A DNA stretch of 64,000 bases from JABWAJ01 sp038323375 (lineage in GTDB: Bacteria; Bacteroidota; Bacteroidia; Chitinophagales; Saprospiraceae), in contig JBBQGV010000023.1 in the NCBI GenBank assembly GCA_038323375.1, positions 3,534 through 67,533 on the forward strand. The letters run 5' to 3'. Positions 24,530 to 33,329 of this stretch are shown here, piece after piece. The position numbers and the translations under genes are program-made. The first letter of the stretch is position 1, and every line of letters begins with the position of its first letter. The notes under the pieces are model-generated. The model was not told the origin of the DNA. It saw only the letters and a program-made list of their open reading frames with translations, and made no database searches.

Positions 24530-27130
24530 CTACCTTCTCGCCTTCGCAATCCGAATTTCCACGCGGCGGTTCTGTGCGCGGCCGGATTCGACATCGTTGG
24601 ACGCAACAGGATTGGCCATGCCCAAACCAAGCGCCTCGATCCGTCCCACGTCGCAGCCCTGTTGCACTAAGTATTGGCGCACCGCCACCGCCCGGTTTCT
24701 GGAGAGTTCCAAATTGTATTGCGCCGAACCGGTATTATCCGTATGGCCTGCGATTTCAATTCGGTAAGGCGTCGTTTTCATAAAAGCCACCAATTGGGCC
24801 AATTGCGTAAAGGATTCAGGTTTCAGCGTAGCCTCGTCGTGGTCGAAGAACAGATTTTTCAGCGGTACGGCCACACTTTCCTTTTCCATTTCCACTACGC
24901 TTGGTGCCACGATGTTCTCTACCGTATTTTGGGCAGATTTTATTTCGCGCAAGTCTACCGAACCACTCACCGGGAAATAAGATTCTCCGCTGACCACGTA
25001 GCCATAGATTTTGCCCAAAGGTACCACAATATAATATTCTCCTGTTTCGGGATCCGGACTGACCACGTCAATTTTTTCATTGGTGGCCAAATCCCGGATT
25101 TCGATTTTTGCAGCGATGGGTTGTCCATCCAGGCCCGTCAGTTTACCCGAAATGGTGCCTACTTTTTCCGGACGAGCTGCGTCGGGCAGGGTCACGCTGA
25201 AAATATTTTCTTTCCCATTTTTGGCATCCGCAGCAAAATACGCCACCGCGCCGTCGGTAGAAATGCGGTAGCCCCAGTCGTTGCCGGAGGTGTTGATCTC
25301 TTTCCCCAGATTTACCGGAGTTGTCCATTCTAACCAACCATCGCCGATGCGCGTAGTTTTATATACGTCCATACTGCCAAGGCTGCCGTGCCCTTCCGAA
25401 CTGAAGTAAAGGGTGCGCAGGTCGGGGTGCAGAAAAGGCGAACGATCGTTGAAGGGCGTATTGATCACACCGCCGAGGTTGACGGGAGTGCCCCAGGAAC
25501 CGTCTGCTTCTTTCAGCGCAACAAAAATATCAATGTTGCCGTCTTTTTTGATCCCAAAACAATCTTTTCGGCGCGCTTCAAAAATGACGGCTTCGCGGTT
25601 GGCGGCCACAGAAGCGGAGCCGCGCCATTCCGGCGTATTTCCTTTTTCAAAAAACAATTGTTCTGTTGACCACCCGAATCGCTCTTTGGTGCTGTACATC
25701 AAAATGCCGCTTTTGAACAGGAGCAACATGGAGCCGTCGGCGGAGATGTCTAAAGGCGCTTCATGGACGTTGGGATCTTTCCAGTTTCCGGCTGGCCGGA
25801 CGTCTGCCCACTGCCCGTCTTTGTTGAGGGCAACGTAGATGTTTTCATCGCCGGTGAAACTGTCCGTCTCATTTTCATTGCGGCAAAAATAGAGATACTG
25901 GCCGTTGGCGGAAATGACCGGTGCGTATTCGCCCTGGTCAGAATTTACGTCTCCTTTCAGTGGTTCCGGAACAATGCCTTTCACCGACGGGGTTTTGAGC
26001 GTGCGGAGCAGTCCGGTAATGCGCGCATCGTCTTCCGGGAAAACGCTGCACAAACGCTCCACCCGCTCAATGGCAGCCTGCCAGCGGTCGGCTTTAACAT
26101 CGGGTTCGATCATCCGGTGGAGGGCACGAACGGCGCTATGGCGCGGCGCAGCTTCCCGGATGAAAGCTTCGTATAGTTCACGGTCAACTTCCGAATAAGG
26201 GAAATCCCAGCCTGGTGCCCGCGCTGCCAGTTCCAGTTCTTTGCTGACACCAAAAGACTGCGCGAAAGCAGGATAGCGATCTTGAAAAACAGTCAGGTCG
26301 GTTTTTTCACCGCTCAGCCAGTAATGAAAATAAATAACGCGCAGGGTTTGAGGCATCTCGCGCAATTGAGGCTCTTTGAGCAGATTTTCTGCTTCGATGA
26401 TGTAAGGTCTTTCCGTGAGTGCTTTGGAAAGCGGGAGATCCGCTCTTGGCGCAAGACTGGGAAAGTCCCGGAGCAGATCGAGCACATCGTGGGTGTGGGT
26501 GCTGTCTTTTTTTGAAAAGTAGAGCCTCCACGCCAACTGCTGGATGCGGGGCGCCATTTCCGGGGTATACTCCAAAATACTACTTTGGTATTTTTTCAAA
26601 AAAGTAACTAGCGAATCGTAGCCGTAGCCGGCCTCAATCTGACCCAGAGCCAATACATTTCTGGCGGACATGATGGTCTGCCGTTGCTTGTTGTTCAACG
26701 GCTTATAGGTTTCCATGACCTGATCGAGATCTGTGGTAGTGCCTTTTGAAATGGCCTGCCGAACCGCTTTTTCGCGGAGTTCGCCCTTCATCCGGCTGAC
26801 GAATGCTTCATCGTATCCTTTTTTGCGCAGTTTATTTTGGGTGGAGGAAGGGAGTTTCCGCTTTTTTTGCTGCGCTTTGTTGAGATAAACCCACGAAGAG
26901 TCAGGGTGATAGCCCAAAAAGGTTTCCTGGTTGAAAACGTTGGCCAGCCCGTAGAGCGCTTCGGCCCCTTTTTTGGCATCGTCTTTTTCTTTGGCGTAAG
27001 CCGAAAAAGCAGCTTCGTAATTCGCTTGAGCATAAAACTTGTGCCCGGCCGAAACCTGTGCATCAGCTGTGCCTCCGGTGAACAGCCATGCGATCGCTGC
27101 GAGGCTGAGTAGGTTGAGGGTGTAGTTCAT
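24530..27130 (-). CDS. OmpA-family protein with TPR, PD40 propeller and CRD (PorE-like architecture)
   Basis: An 866-residue envelope protein. A signal peptide (MNYTLNLLSLAAIAWLFTGG, cleaved after TADA) is followed by an all-helical TPR-like region to about residue 390. A WD40-like PD40 beta propeller follows, about 400-640, with repeats such as APVISANGQYLYFCRNE and SPFLHPDLRTLYFSSEGHG. A carboxypeptidase-regulatory-like domain lies at about 650-730 (GTISGKLTGLDGQPIAAKIE). The C-terminal OmpA domain (about 745-866) has the peptidoglycan-binding IEIAGHTDNTGSAQYNLELS and QNRRVEIRI. This order matches PorE of the type IX secretion system, but there is no lipobox Cys. Bacteroidota carry several paralogues, so the T9SS role is a hypothesis. 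Confidence 0.85.
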   Translation of the reverse strand: MNYTLNLLSLAAIAWLFTGGTADAQVSAGHKFYAQANYEAAFSAYAKEKDDAKKGAEALYGLANVFNQETFLGYHPDSSWVYLNKAQQKKRKLPSSTQNKLRKKGYDEAFVSRMKGELREKAVRQAISKGTTTDLDQVMETYKPLNNKQRQTIMSARNVLALGQIEAGYGYDSLVTFLKKYQSSILEYTPEMAPRIQQLAWRLYFSKKDSTHTHDVLDLLRDFPSLAPRADLPLSKALTERPYIIEAENLLKEPQLREMPQTLRVIYFHYWLSGEKTDLTVFQDRYPAFAQSFGVSKELELAARAPGWDFPYSEVDRELYEAFIREAAPRHSAVRALHRMIEPDVKADRWQAAIERVERLCSVFPEDDARITGLLRTLKTPSVKGIVPEPLKGDVNSDQGEYAPVISANGQYLYFCRNENETDSFTGDENIYVALNKDGQWADVRPAGNWKDPNVHEAPLDISADGSMLLLFKSGILMYSTKERFGWSTEQLFFEKGNTPEWRGSASVAANREAVIFEARRKDCFGIKKDGNIDIFVALKEADGSWGTPVNLGGVINTPFNDRSPFLHPDLRTLYFSSEGHGSLGSMDVYKTTRIGDGWLEWTTPVNLGKEINTSGNDWGYRISTDGAVAYFAADAKNGKENIFSVTLPDAARPEKVGTISGKLTGLDGQPIAAKIEIRDLATNEKIDVVSPDPETGEYYIVVPLGKIYGYVVSGESYFPVSGSVDLREIKSAQNTVENIVAPSVVEMEKESVAVPLKNLFFDHDEATLKPESFTQLAQLVAFMKTTPYRIEIAGHTDNTGSAQYNLELSRNRAVAVRQYLVQQGCDVGRIEALGLGMANPVASNDVESGRAQNRRVEIRIAKARR

Positions 27131-27288
27131 CAGGCAACTTATTGTTAGGTGTAGTAATCAAGTTTTCTCCATAATATAACGCATTAACTCACTTTGAGTG
27201 CAACCGGAAAAGGCGAAACCCGTTCATTTTTTTTCAGGTAAGTTAAATTTTTAATGAATTTTGTTGGCAACAGCTACGCTGCAAGGTA

Positions 27289-27305
27289 GAATATTCTATT
27301 TTTAC
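27289..27305 (+). promoter_or_regulatory. GAATATTC palindrome with -7-like box upstream of first NhaD gene
   Basis: GAATATTCTATTTTTAC combines an 8-bp palindrome with TATTTTTA, a 7/8 match to TAnnTTTG. It ends 55 nt before the start codon. The same arrangement occurs before the second antiporter gene at 28755-28771. Confidence 0.5.
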
Positions 27306-27360
27306 TGCCATCATCAGAACGAGGGGTACATTCCCATAACGAAGACAAACTGCAAGACTT

Positions 27361-28722
27361 ATGCTTACCGGAGTGATCGTGTGTTTCATCGTCGGCTACC
27401 TGACCATCGCTTTTGAACATCCACTGAAATTGGATAAAACGGTACCGGCCCTCGTAATGGGCGCACTATGCTGGGCGATGATCTCTATTGGACACCTTGG
27501 GATCGTTGGCGACCACGACGCGGTGATCACGTATGGCGGAGATCCGGAGCAGTATTTTGATGGACTAAATGTAGTGCTGTTGCACCACGTTGGTAAAATT
27601 GCAGAAATCTTGTTTTTCCTGATCGGTGCCATGACTATTGTGGAATTGGTGGATCTGCACAAAGGATTTTCGGTCATTACCAGCAAAATCAAGACGGACA
27701 GCAAGCGTAAGATGCTGATCATCATTTGCATTCTTGCTTTTTTTCTCTCGGCCATATTGGATAACCTGACCACCACCATTGTACTCATTTCGTTGTTGCG
27801 CAAATTGGTGCCCAACCGGGAAGACCGCCTCTGGTTTGCCTCCATGGTGGTTATCGCAGCCAACGCAGGTGGTGCCTGGTCGCCCATCGGTGATGTGACG
27901 ACAACCATGTTGTGGATCAATAAAAAGGTGTCCACGATGGCGCTGGTCGAAATGCTTTTCATTCCTTCGGTGGTTTGCTTGGCGATTCCTTTGCTGGTGC
28001 TCTATTTTTCCAAAAACTTTGCGGGAAAACTTGCGCTACCCGATCTTAACCTCAGCGGCGAAAAAGAAAAACAAAAACTGCTCAGCAGCAACGTCATGTT
28101 TTTTGCCGGAATTGGTGCATTGATCTTCGTCCCTATCTTTAAATCACTAACGCACCTGCCTCCTTATGTGGGCATGGCGTTGGGCTTGGGCGTGGTGTGG
28201 CTGATTTCGGAGTACATTCACCCGGAAGAGGACTTTACCGAAGAGCGCAAGCAAAAATATACCGCCCTGCATGCTTTATCCCGCATTGAGATGTCCAGCA
28301 TTCTGTTTTTCCTGGGGATTCTATTGGCGGTTGGTGCCCTGGAAACAATTATGGTGACCGGTGCCGACGGCAAAGCAATGGGGCTCCTGGCAAGCTTAGC
28401 ATTGAACCTTGAAACTGCGGTTCCGGATCAAAATATTGTGATCATCCTGATCGGCGTTTTGTCGGCTGTGGTGGACAACGTACCGATCGTAGCTGCCACC
28501 ATGGGGATGTATAAAAATCCGATTGACGATAACCTCTGGCATTTCATCGCATATTCTGCGGGCACGGGGGGCAGCATGCTCATCATTGGATCGGCAGCGG
28601 GCGTAGCCGCAATGGGCATGGAACGCATTAATTTTATCTGGTACCTGAAAAAAATAGCCTGGTTAGCCGCGCTCGGTTTCCTTGCCGGCGCGCTGACCTT
28701 TATTTTGTTAACAAATATTTGA
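27361..28722 (+). CDS. nhaD: NhaD-type Na+/H+ antiporter, copy 1
   Basis: A 453-residue inner-membrane antiporter of the ion transporter superfamily, exchanging cytoplasmic Na+ or Li+ for H+. There are about 12 hydrophobic segments. Family hallmarks are FFLIGAMTIVELVDLHKGFS, FFLSAILDNLTTTIVLISLL with the conserved Asp-Asn, NAGGAWSPIGDVTTTMLW, and near the C-terminus a second SAVVDNVPIVAATMGMY and GTGGSMLIIGSAAGVAAMG. It starts at the first ATG after a conserved promoter-like motif. A near-identical paralogue follows 105 bp downstream. Confidence 0.93.
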   Translation: MLTGVIVCFIVGYLTIAFEHPLKLDKTVPALVMGALCWAMISIGHLGIVGDHDAVITYGGDPEQYFDGLNVVLLHHVGKIAEILFFLIGAMTIVELVDLHKGFSVITSKIKTDSKRKMLIIICILAFFLSAILDNLTTTIVLISLLRKLVPNREDRLWFASMVVIAANAGGAWSPIGDVTTTMLWINKKVSTMALVEMLFIPSVVCLAIPLLVLYFSKNFAGKLALPDLNLSGEKEKQKLLSSNVMFFAGIGALIFVPIFKSLTHLPPYVGMALGLGVVWLISEYIHPEEDFTEERKQKYTALHALSRIEMSSILFFLGILLAVGALETIMVTGADGKAMGLLASLALNLETAVPDQNIVIILIGVLSAVVDNVPIVAATMGMYKNPIDDNLWHFIAYSAGTGGSMLIIGSAAGVAAMGMERINFIWYLKKIAWLAALGFLAGALTFILLTNI

Positions 28723-28754
28723 ACAAGCACTTTGTTGATGGAAGAATAATGATG

Positions 28755-28771
28755 GAATATTCTACATTTAC
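28755..28771 (+). promoter_or_regulatory. GAATATTC palindrome with -7-like box upstream of second NhaD gene
   Basis: GAATATTCTACATTTAC repeats the motif found before copy 1 (15 of 17 bases identical), with TACATTTA as the -7-like box. It ends 56 nt before the start codon. The surrounding sequence is otherwise not alike, which suggests that this site is functional. Confidence 0.5.
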
Positions 28772-28827
28772 GATCGCTTTTTCATAACTGATTTCCAGTT
28801 TTTTATACGATAACAAACCGACAAACC

Positions 28828-30192
28828 ATGTTAACCGGAGTCATTGTCTGTTTCATCATCGGCTACTTAGCGATCGCTTTTGAGCACCCGCTTAAATTGG
28901 ATAAAACTGTTCCTGCGCTTGTCATGGGGGCGCTGTGCTGGGCGATGATTTCCATTGGCCATCTCGGCGTCGTTGGTGAACACGACTTAGTGGTCACTTA
29001 TAGCGGCGATTCTGAAAAGTATTACGACGGGCTAAATTTTATCTTGTTGCACCACGTGGGAAAAATTGCGGAAATCCTGTTTTTCCTGATCGGTGCCATG
29101 ACCATTGTGGAATTGGTGGATCTACACAAAGGGTTTTCGGTCATTACCAGCCGGATCCAAACCAACAGCAAGCGTAAGATGCTGATCATCATCAGCGTCC
29201 TTGCATTTTTCCTTTCAGCGGTGCTGGACAACCTGACCACGACGATTGTACTGATTTCCCTGTTGCGCAAATTGGTGCCGAACCGGGAAGACCGGCTTTG
29301 GTATGCTTCCATTGTGGTCATTGCAGCCAATGCTGGTGGTGCCTGGTCGCCCATCGGCGATGTGACGACGACGATGTTGTGGATTAATAAAAAAGTGTCT
29401 TCTCTTCACCTGATCGAAATTCTTTTTATCCCTTCCGTGATTTGCCTCGCGGTACCGGTATTGATACTTTATTTTTCCAAAACCTTTTCGGGAAAATTGG
29501 CGGCACCGGAACTCAATCCCAGCGGAGAAAAAGAAAAACAGAAGTTACTCAGCAGCAACGTAATGTTTATTGCCGGAATTGGCGCATTGATCTTCGTCCC
29601 CATTTTTAAATCGCTAACGCACCTGCCTCCTTATGTAGGTATGGCGTTGGGCTTAGGCGTGGTGTGGCTGATTTCAGAGTACATTCACCCCGAAGAGGAC
29701 TTTACCGAAGAGCGCAAGCAAAAATATACTGCCCTGCATGCCCTGTCGCGCATTGAAATGTCCAGCATTCTATTCTTTCTGGGTATCCTGCTGGCGGTCG
29801 GATCGCTCGAAACGATGATGGTAGTAGGCCCCAACGGTGCCCAAATGGGGCTTTTACAAAGTTTAGCTGTGCGGCTCGAAACCGCAGTTCCGGATCAAAA
29901 CATCGTCATCATCCTGATCGGCGTTTTATCGGCAGTGGTGGACAATGTGCCCTTAGTGGCCGCTACCATGGGAATGTATGAAAATCCGCTCGATGACCAC
30001 CTTTGGCACTTTATCGCTTATTCGGCAGGTACGGGCGGCAGCATGCTCATCATCGGCTCGGCAGCGGGCGTGGCGGCCATGGGTATGGAGCGCATTGATT
30101 TTATCTGGTACATGAAAAAAATAGCCTGGTTAGCGGCGCTCGGATTTCTTGCAGGTGCGTTGGTCTTCATTCAATTGTCGAAGCTTTATTAA
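28828..30192 (+). CDS. nhaD: NhaD-type Na+/H+ antiporter, copy 2
   Basis: A 454-residue paralogue of the preceding gene, identical over long blocks (for example SLTHLPPYVGMALGLGVVWL and the segment after it). Differences concentrate in the first periplasmic loop (VVTYSGDSEKYYDGLNFI), the middle linker and the loop before the last third (MMVVGPNGAQMGLLQSLAVR). All transport motifs, including both Asp-Asn sites, are intact, so both copies should be active. It has its own promoter-like motif, so the two could be regulated differently. Confidence 0.93.
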   Translation: MLTGVIVCFIIGYLAIAFEHPLKLDKTVPALVMGALCWAMISIGHLGVVGEHDLVVTYSGDSEKYYDGLNFILLHHVGKIAEILFFLIGAMTIVELVDLHKGFSVITSRIQTNSKRKMLIIISVLAFFLSAVLDNLTTTIVLISLLRKLVPNREDRLWYASIVVIAANAGGAWSPIGDVTTTMLWINKKVSSLHLIEILFIPSVICLAVPVLILYFSKTFSGKLAAPELNPSGEKEKQKLLSSNVMFIAGIGALIFVPIFKSLTHLPPYVGMALGLGVVWLISEYIHPEEDFTEERKQKYTALHALSRIEMSSILFFLGILLAVGSLETMMVVGPNGAQMGLLQSLAVRLETAVPDQNIVIILIGVLSAVVDNVPLVAATMGMYENPLDDHLWHFIAYSAGTGGSMLIIGSAAGVAAMGMERIDFIWYMKKIAWLAALGFLAGALVFIQLSKLY

Positions 30193-30283
30193 GAATTACG
30201 GTTGCGGGTGGTTAAATTTGCCGCGTCAAGCCAACCTTATTCTACCGAACGGCATTATGAACAAGTATACAACCAATCGAAAC

Positions 30284-30670
30284 ATGCAGAATTTATCGCT
30301 CAAGGGAGCCGGACTATTGTTTTGTACGCTGCTGCTGGCCAGTGCGTGCGGACCGAAGACAGAGCACCAGATTGTCGGAAACTGGCAGGCCATCGCCGTA
30401 CTGGAAGAAGGAGATTCTCTTGAAGTGGATCCGCAATACATCAAACTGAATTTGGCTAATAATAAAGGATATACCTACAATGGGCCGCTCAAGTATGAAG
30501 AATCGGGCAGCTACTACGTGGAGTCAAAATACCTCTACACCCTTGATACCCTGAACCAGGCTTCAACCGAAAAGGCGGTTGAAATCGTAAAACTTACGGA
30601 AGATTCCCTCCAACTTTTAATGAAAGAAGGCGCCCGAGAGCGCCTCCTTAAGTTCGTTAAAGTGCAGTAG
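30284..30670 (+). CDS. Small lipoprotein, lipocalin-like
   Basis: A 128-residue lipoprotein. The ATG at 30284 gives MQNLSLKGAGLLFCTLLLASAC, a normal lipobox signal with Cys22; an ATG at 30257 would lengthen the n-region. The mature part starts with an IVGNWQAIAVLEEGDSLEV segment and alternates short beta strands (GYTYNGPLKYEESGSYYVES, then SLQLLMKEGARERLLKFVKV), reminiscent of small lipocalin-like domains of Bacteroidota. The function is unknown. Its stop lies one base from that of the convergent dehydrogenase gene. Confidence 0.7.
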   Translation: MQNLSLKGAGLLFCTLLLASACGPKTEHQIVGNWQAIAVLEEGDSLEVDPQYIKLNLANNKGYTYNGPLKYEESGSYYVESKYLYTLDTLNQASTEKAVEIVKLTEDSLQLLMKEGARERLLKFVKVQ

Positions 30671-30671
30671 A

Positions 30672-31877
30672 TCAGAGTTCCAGATCTATGTCAAACGCTT
30701 CGTGCCAGGGCAGGCCGCAGCGGTTCAGTTCGGTCATAAACGGATCGGGATCCATTTGTTCTACATTAAAAACCCCTTTGCCCGACCACTTACCCTGCAA
30801 CACCATCATCGCGCCGATCATGGCCGGTACGCCAGTGGTGTAGGAAACAGCCTGGGTGCCCGTTTCTTTGTACGCTTCCGGGTGGCTGCAATTGTTCCAC
30901 ACATAATAGGTGCGTTCTTTGCCGTCTTTGATGCCCCGAATGCGGCAACCGATGGACGTAAAACCGGAATAGTTTTCGCCAAGTTCGCCCGGATCCGGCA
31001 GCACTGCTTTGAGGAATTCCAGCGGCACAATATCCACGCCTTTGAACCGCACCGGTTCGATGCCCGCCATGCCAATGTTCTGGATCACACGCAGGTGGGT
31101 GAGGTATTCGTCGCCGAAGGTCATCCAAAAGCGCGCCCGCTTCAGGGTTGGATAGTGCTTCACGAGGCTTTCCAATTCTTCGTGGTACAGCACGTATGAG
31201 TTTTTTGGACCAATTTCGGGATAGTTCAGTGCTTTCATAACAGAGTGCGGCGGAATTTCCACCCACTCGCCGTTTTCGTAATACCGTCCATTCTGGGTAA
31301 TCTCGCGGATGTTGATTTCCGGATTAAAATTAGTGGCAAACGCCTTGCCGTGGCTGCCTGCGTTTGCGTCTACGATGTCGAGGTAATGGATTTCGTCAAA
31401 GTAGTGTTTTGCGGCGTAGGCCGTGAAAACATTCGTTACGCCCGGATCGAATCCGCAACCCAACAAGGCCATAATGCCGCGTTCTGCAAAGCGCTCCTGA
31501 TAGGCCCACTGCCAGTGGTATTCAAATTTTGCAACGTCTTTGGGTTCGTAATTCGCCGTATCCATATAATTGACGCCCGTTTCCAAACAAGCGTCCATGA
31601 TGGTCAGATCCTGGTAAGGGAGCGCAACATGGATGACGAGGTCAGGTTTAAAAGAGCGGATCAGCGCAACCAATTCGGGCACGTTTTCCGCGTCCACCGC
31701 AGCGGTTTCGAAGCTTTTGTGGCTGGTATCGCGTTTCACCGCAACGGCAATTTCATCACATTTGGATTTGGTACGGCTGGCAAGCAGGATGTCCGAAAAT
31801 ACTTCCGGATGCTGGGCACATTTGTAGGCTACGACCCGGCCAACGCCGCCTGCACCGATGATAAGCGCTCTTGACAT
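30672..31877 (-). CDS. Saccharopine dehydrogenase-like reductase, carboxynorspermidine synthase type
   Basis: A 401-residue NAD(P)-dependent reductase. The Rossmann motif opens the protein (MSRALIIGAGGVGRVVAYKC) and the substrate domain includes VNYMDTANYEPKDVAKFEYH, LLGCGFDPGVTNVFTAYAAK and TTGVPAMIGAMMVLQGKW. These match carboxy(nor)spermidine dehydrogenases. Those enzymes condense aspartate semialdehyde with diaminopropane or putrescine in the alternative polyamine pathway. No decarboxylase partner lies nearby. Lysine-pathway saccharopine reductase is the alternative, less likely from the internal motifs. Confidence 0.85.
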   Translation of the reverse strand: MSRALIIGAGGVGRVVAYKCAQHPEVFSDILLASRTKSKCDEIAVAVKRDTSHKSFETAAVDAENVPELVALIRSFKPDLVIHVALPYQDLTIMDACLETGVNYMDTANYEPKDVAKFEYHWQWAYQERFAERGIMALLGCGFDPGVTNVFTAYAAKHYFDEIHYLDIVDANAGSHGKAFATNFNPEINIREITQNGRYYENGEWVEIPPHSVMKALNYPEIGPKNSYVLYHEELESLVKHYPTLKRARFWMTFGDEYLTHLRVIQNIGMAGIEPVRFKGVDIVPLEFLKAVLPDPGELGENYSGFTSIGCRIRGIKDGKERTYYVWNNCSHPEAYKETGTQAVSYTTGVPAMIGAMMVLQGKWSGKGVFNVEQMDPDPFMTELNRCGLPWHEAFDIDLEL

Positions 31878-31910
31878 GAAGTTTGCGTATTTTATGTTGA
31901 TTGAAAAATG

Positions 31911-33317
31911 CTATAACCCCAACTCCTTCCCCTTCTCCAGCATAAACGCATGCGCGGAAGCATGATTGTTTTCGATGACCCCATCGAGGATGGCATCGCG
32001 GATGGCGTTTTTGATCACACCTACTTCTTTGCCGGGCGGGATGCCGAAGGTGCTCATGATCTCTTCGCCGCTCACCGGAGGTTGCCAGTTGCGGAGGTGG
32101 TCTTTTTCCTCTACCTCTTTCAGGCGTTGGCGCACCAATTCATAGTTTTCTAAGTACCCTTTGACTTTTTCCGGATTTTTGGAAGTGATATCGGCTTCAC
32201 AGAGCAGCATGAGGTCGTCAATATCGTCACCTGCATCAAACAACAAGCGCCGGATGGCCGAATCGGTGATATTTTCTTTGGTCAGGCTGATGGGACGCAG
32301 GTGCAATTGCACGAGTTTTTGCACGAATTTCATCTTGTGATCCATCGGCAGCTTCAACCGGCTGAAAATGCGCGGCGTCATGGCAGCACCAAGGGCTTCG
32401 TGGCCATGGAAAGTCCATCCCTGATCCGGGAAATAGCGCTTGGTTGGCGGTTTGGCGATGTCGTGCAGGATGGCCGCCCAACGCAGCCACAGGTCGTCGG
32501 TTTTCCGGCAAAGGTTGTCTAAGACCTGGAGGGTATGGTAAAAATTGTCTTTGTGTCCCTTGCCGTTGCGCACTTCCACGCCTTGCAGGGCAGCCATTTC
32601 AGGAAAAATAATTTGCAACAGCCCCGTATCGAACAGCAGTTTAAAACCCACCGAAGGTTGAGCGCACTGGATAATTTTGTTCAGCTCCCCGGTAATGCGT
32701 TCGTAGGAGACAATATTGATGCGTTGCTTGTATTTGGAAATCCCCTGAAGGGTCGTTTCATCAATTTTAAAATCCAATTGGGTAGCGAAGCGAATGGCAC
32801 GCATCATCCGCAGCGGGTCGTCAGAAAAAGTTTTCCCAGGCTCCAATGGCGTTTTGAGGAGCTTTTCTTCTAAATGGTGCAGGCCGTCGAAAGGGTCTAC
32901 AATGCTGCCGAAGTCCCCTTCATTGAGGCTTACTGCCAAGGCATTGATGGTGAAATCGCGGCGGTTTTGGTCGTCTTCCAGGGTGCCTTCTTCCACACTG
33001 GGCTTGCGCGAATCCTGTCGGTAAGATTCTCTTCGGGCGCCCACAAACTCGATTTCCATGTCGTTGTGTTTCAGCATGGCGGTTCCAAAGCGGCTGTAAA
33101 CAGCAACACGCGGCATGGGGCGAAGTTTGGCTGCAACTTTTTCAGCTAATTCGATGCCGCTGCCCACACATACAATGTCCATGTCTTTCGAGGGGCGCGC
33201 CAGCAGGCGGTCGCGCACATAACCACCCACGACATAAGCCGGGTAGCCCAGTTCGTGCGCAGCCTCGCTAACGATTTGAAAAATTTTTCGCTCAAAATCC
33301 TGTATCTTAAAAACCAC
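31911..33317 (-). CDS. cca: CCA tRNA nucleotidyltransferase / poly(A) polymerase family with HD domain
   Basis: A 468-residue class II nucleotidyltransferase. The head domain has AYVVGGYVRDRLLARPSKDMD (GG and DxD metal site) and later RRDFTINALAVSL (RRDxTxNA) and DPLRMMRAIRFATQLDF. A C-terminal HD domain (LRWAAILHDIAKPPTKRY) may have phosphohydrolase activity. It probably adds or repairs the 3' CCA of tRNAs; a CC-adding or poly(A) specificity cannot be excluded by eye. It lies 12 bp downstream of dusB, so the two tRNA-modifying genes are probably cotranscribed. Confidence 0.9.
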   Translation of the reverse strand: MVFKIQDFERKIFQIVSEAAHELGYPAYVVGGYVRDRLLARPSKDMDIVCVGSGIELAEKVAAKLRPMPRVAVYSRFGTAMLKHNDMEIEFVGARRESYRQDSRKPSVEEGTLEDDQNRRDFTINALAVSLNEGDFGSIVDPFDGLHHLEEKLLKTPLEPGKTFSDDPLRMMRAIRFATQLDFKIDETTLQGISKYKQRINIVSYERITGELNKIIQCAQPSVGFKLLFDTGLLQIIFPEMAALQGVEVRNGKGHKDNFYHTLQVLDNLCRKTDDLWLRWAAILHDIAKPPTKRYFPDQGWTFHGHEALGAAMTPRIFSRLKLPMDHKMKFVQKLVQLHLRPISLTKENITDSAIRRLLFDAGDDIDDLMLLCEADITSKNPEKVKGYLENYELVRQRLKEVEEKDHLRNWQPPVSGEEIMSTFGIPPGKEVGVIKNAIRDAILDGVIENNHASAHAFMLEKGKELGL

Positions 33318-33329
33318 GTCGCTTTTATT

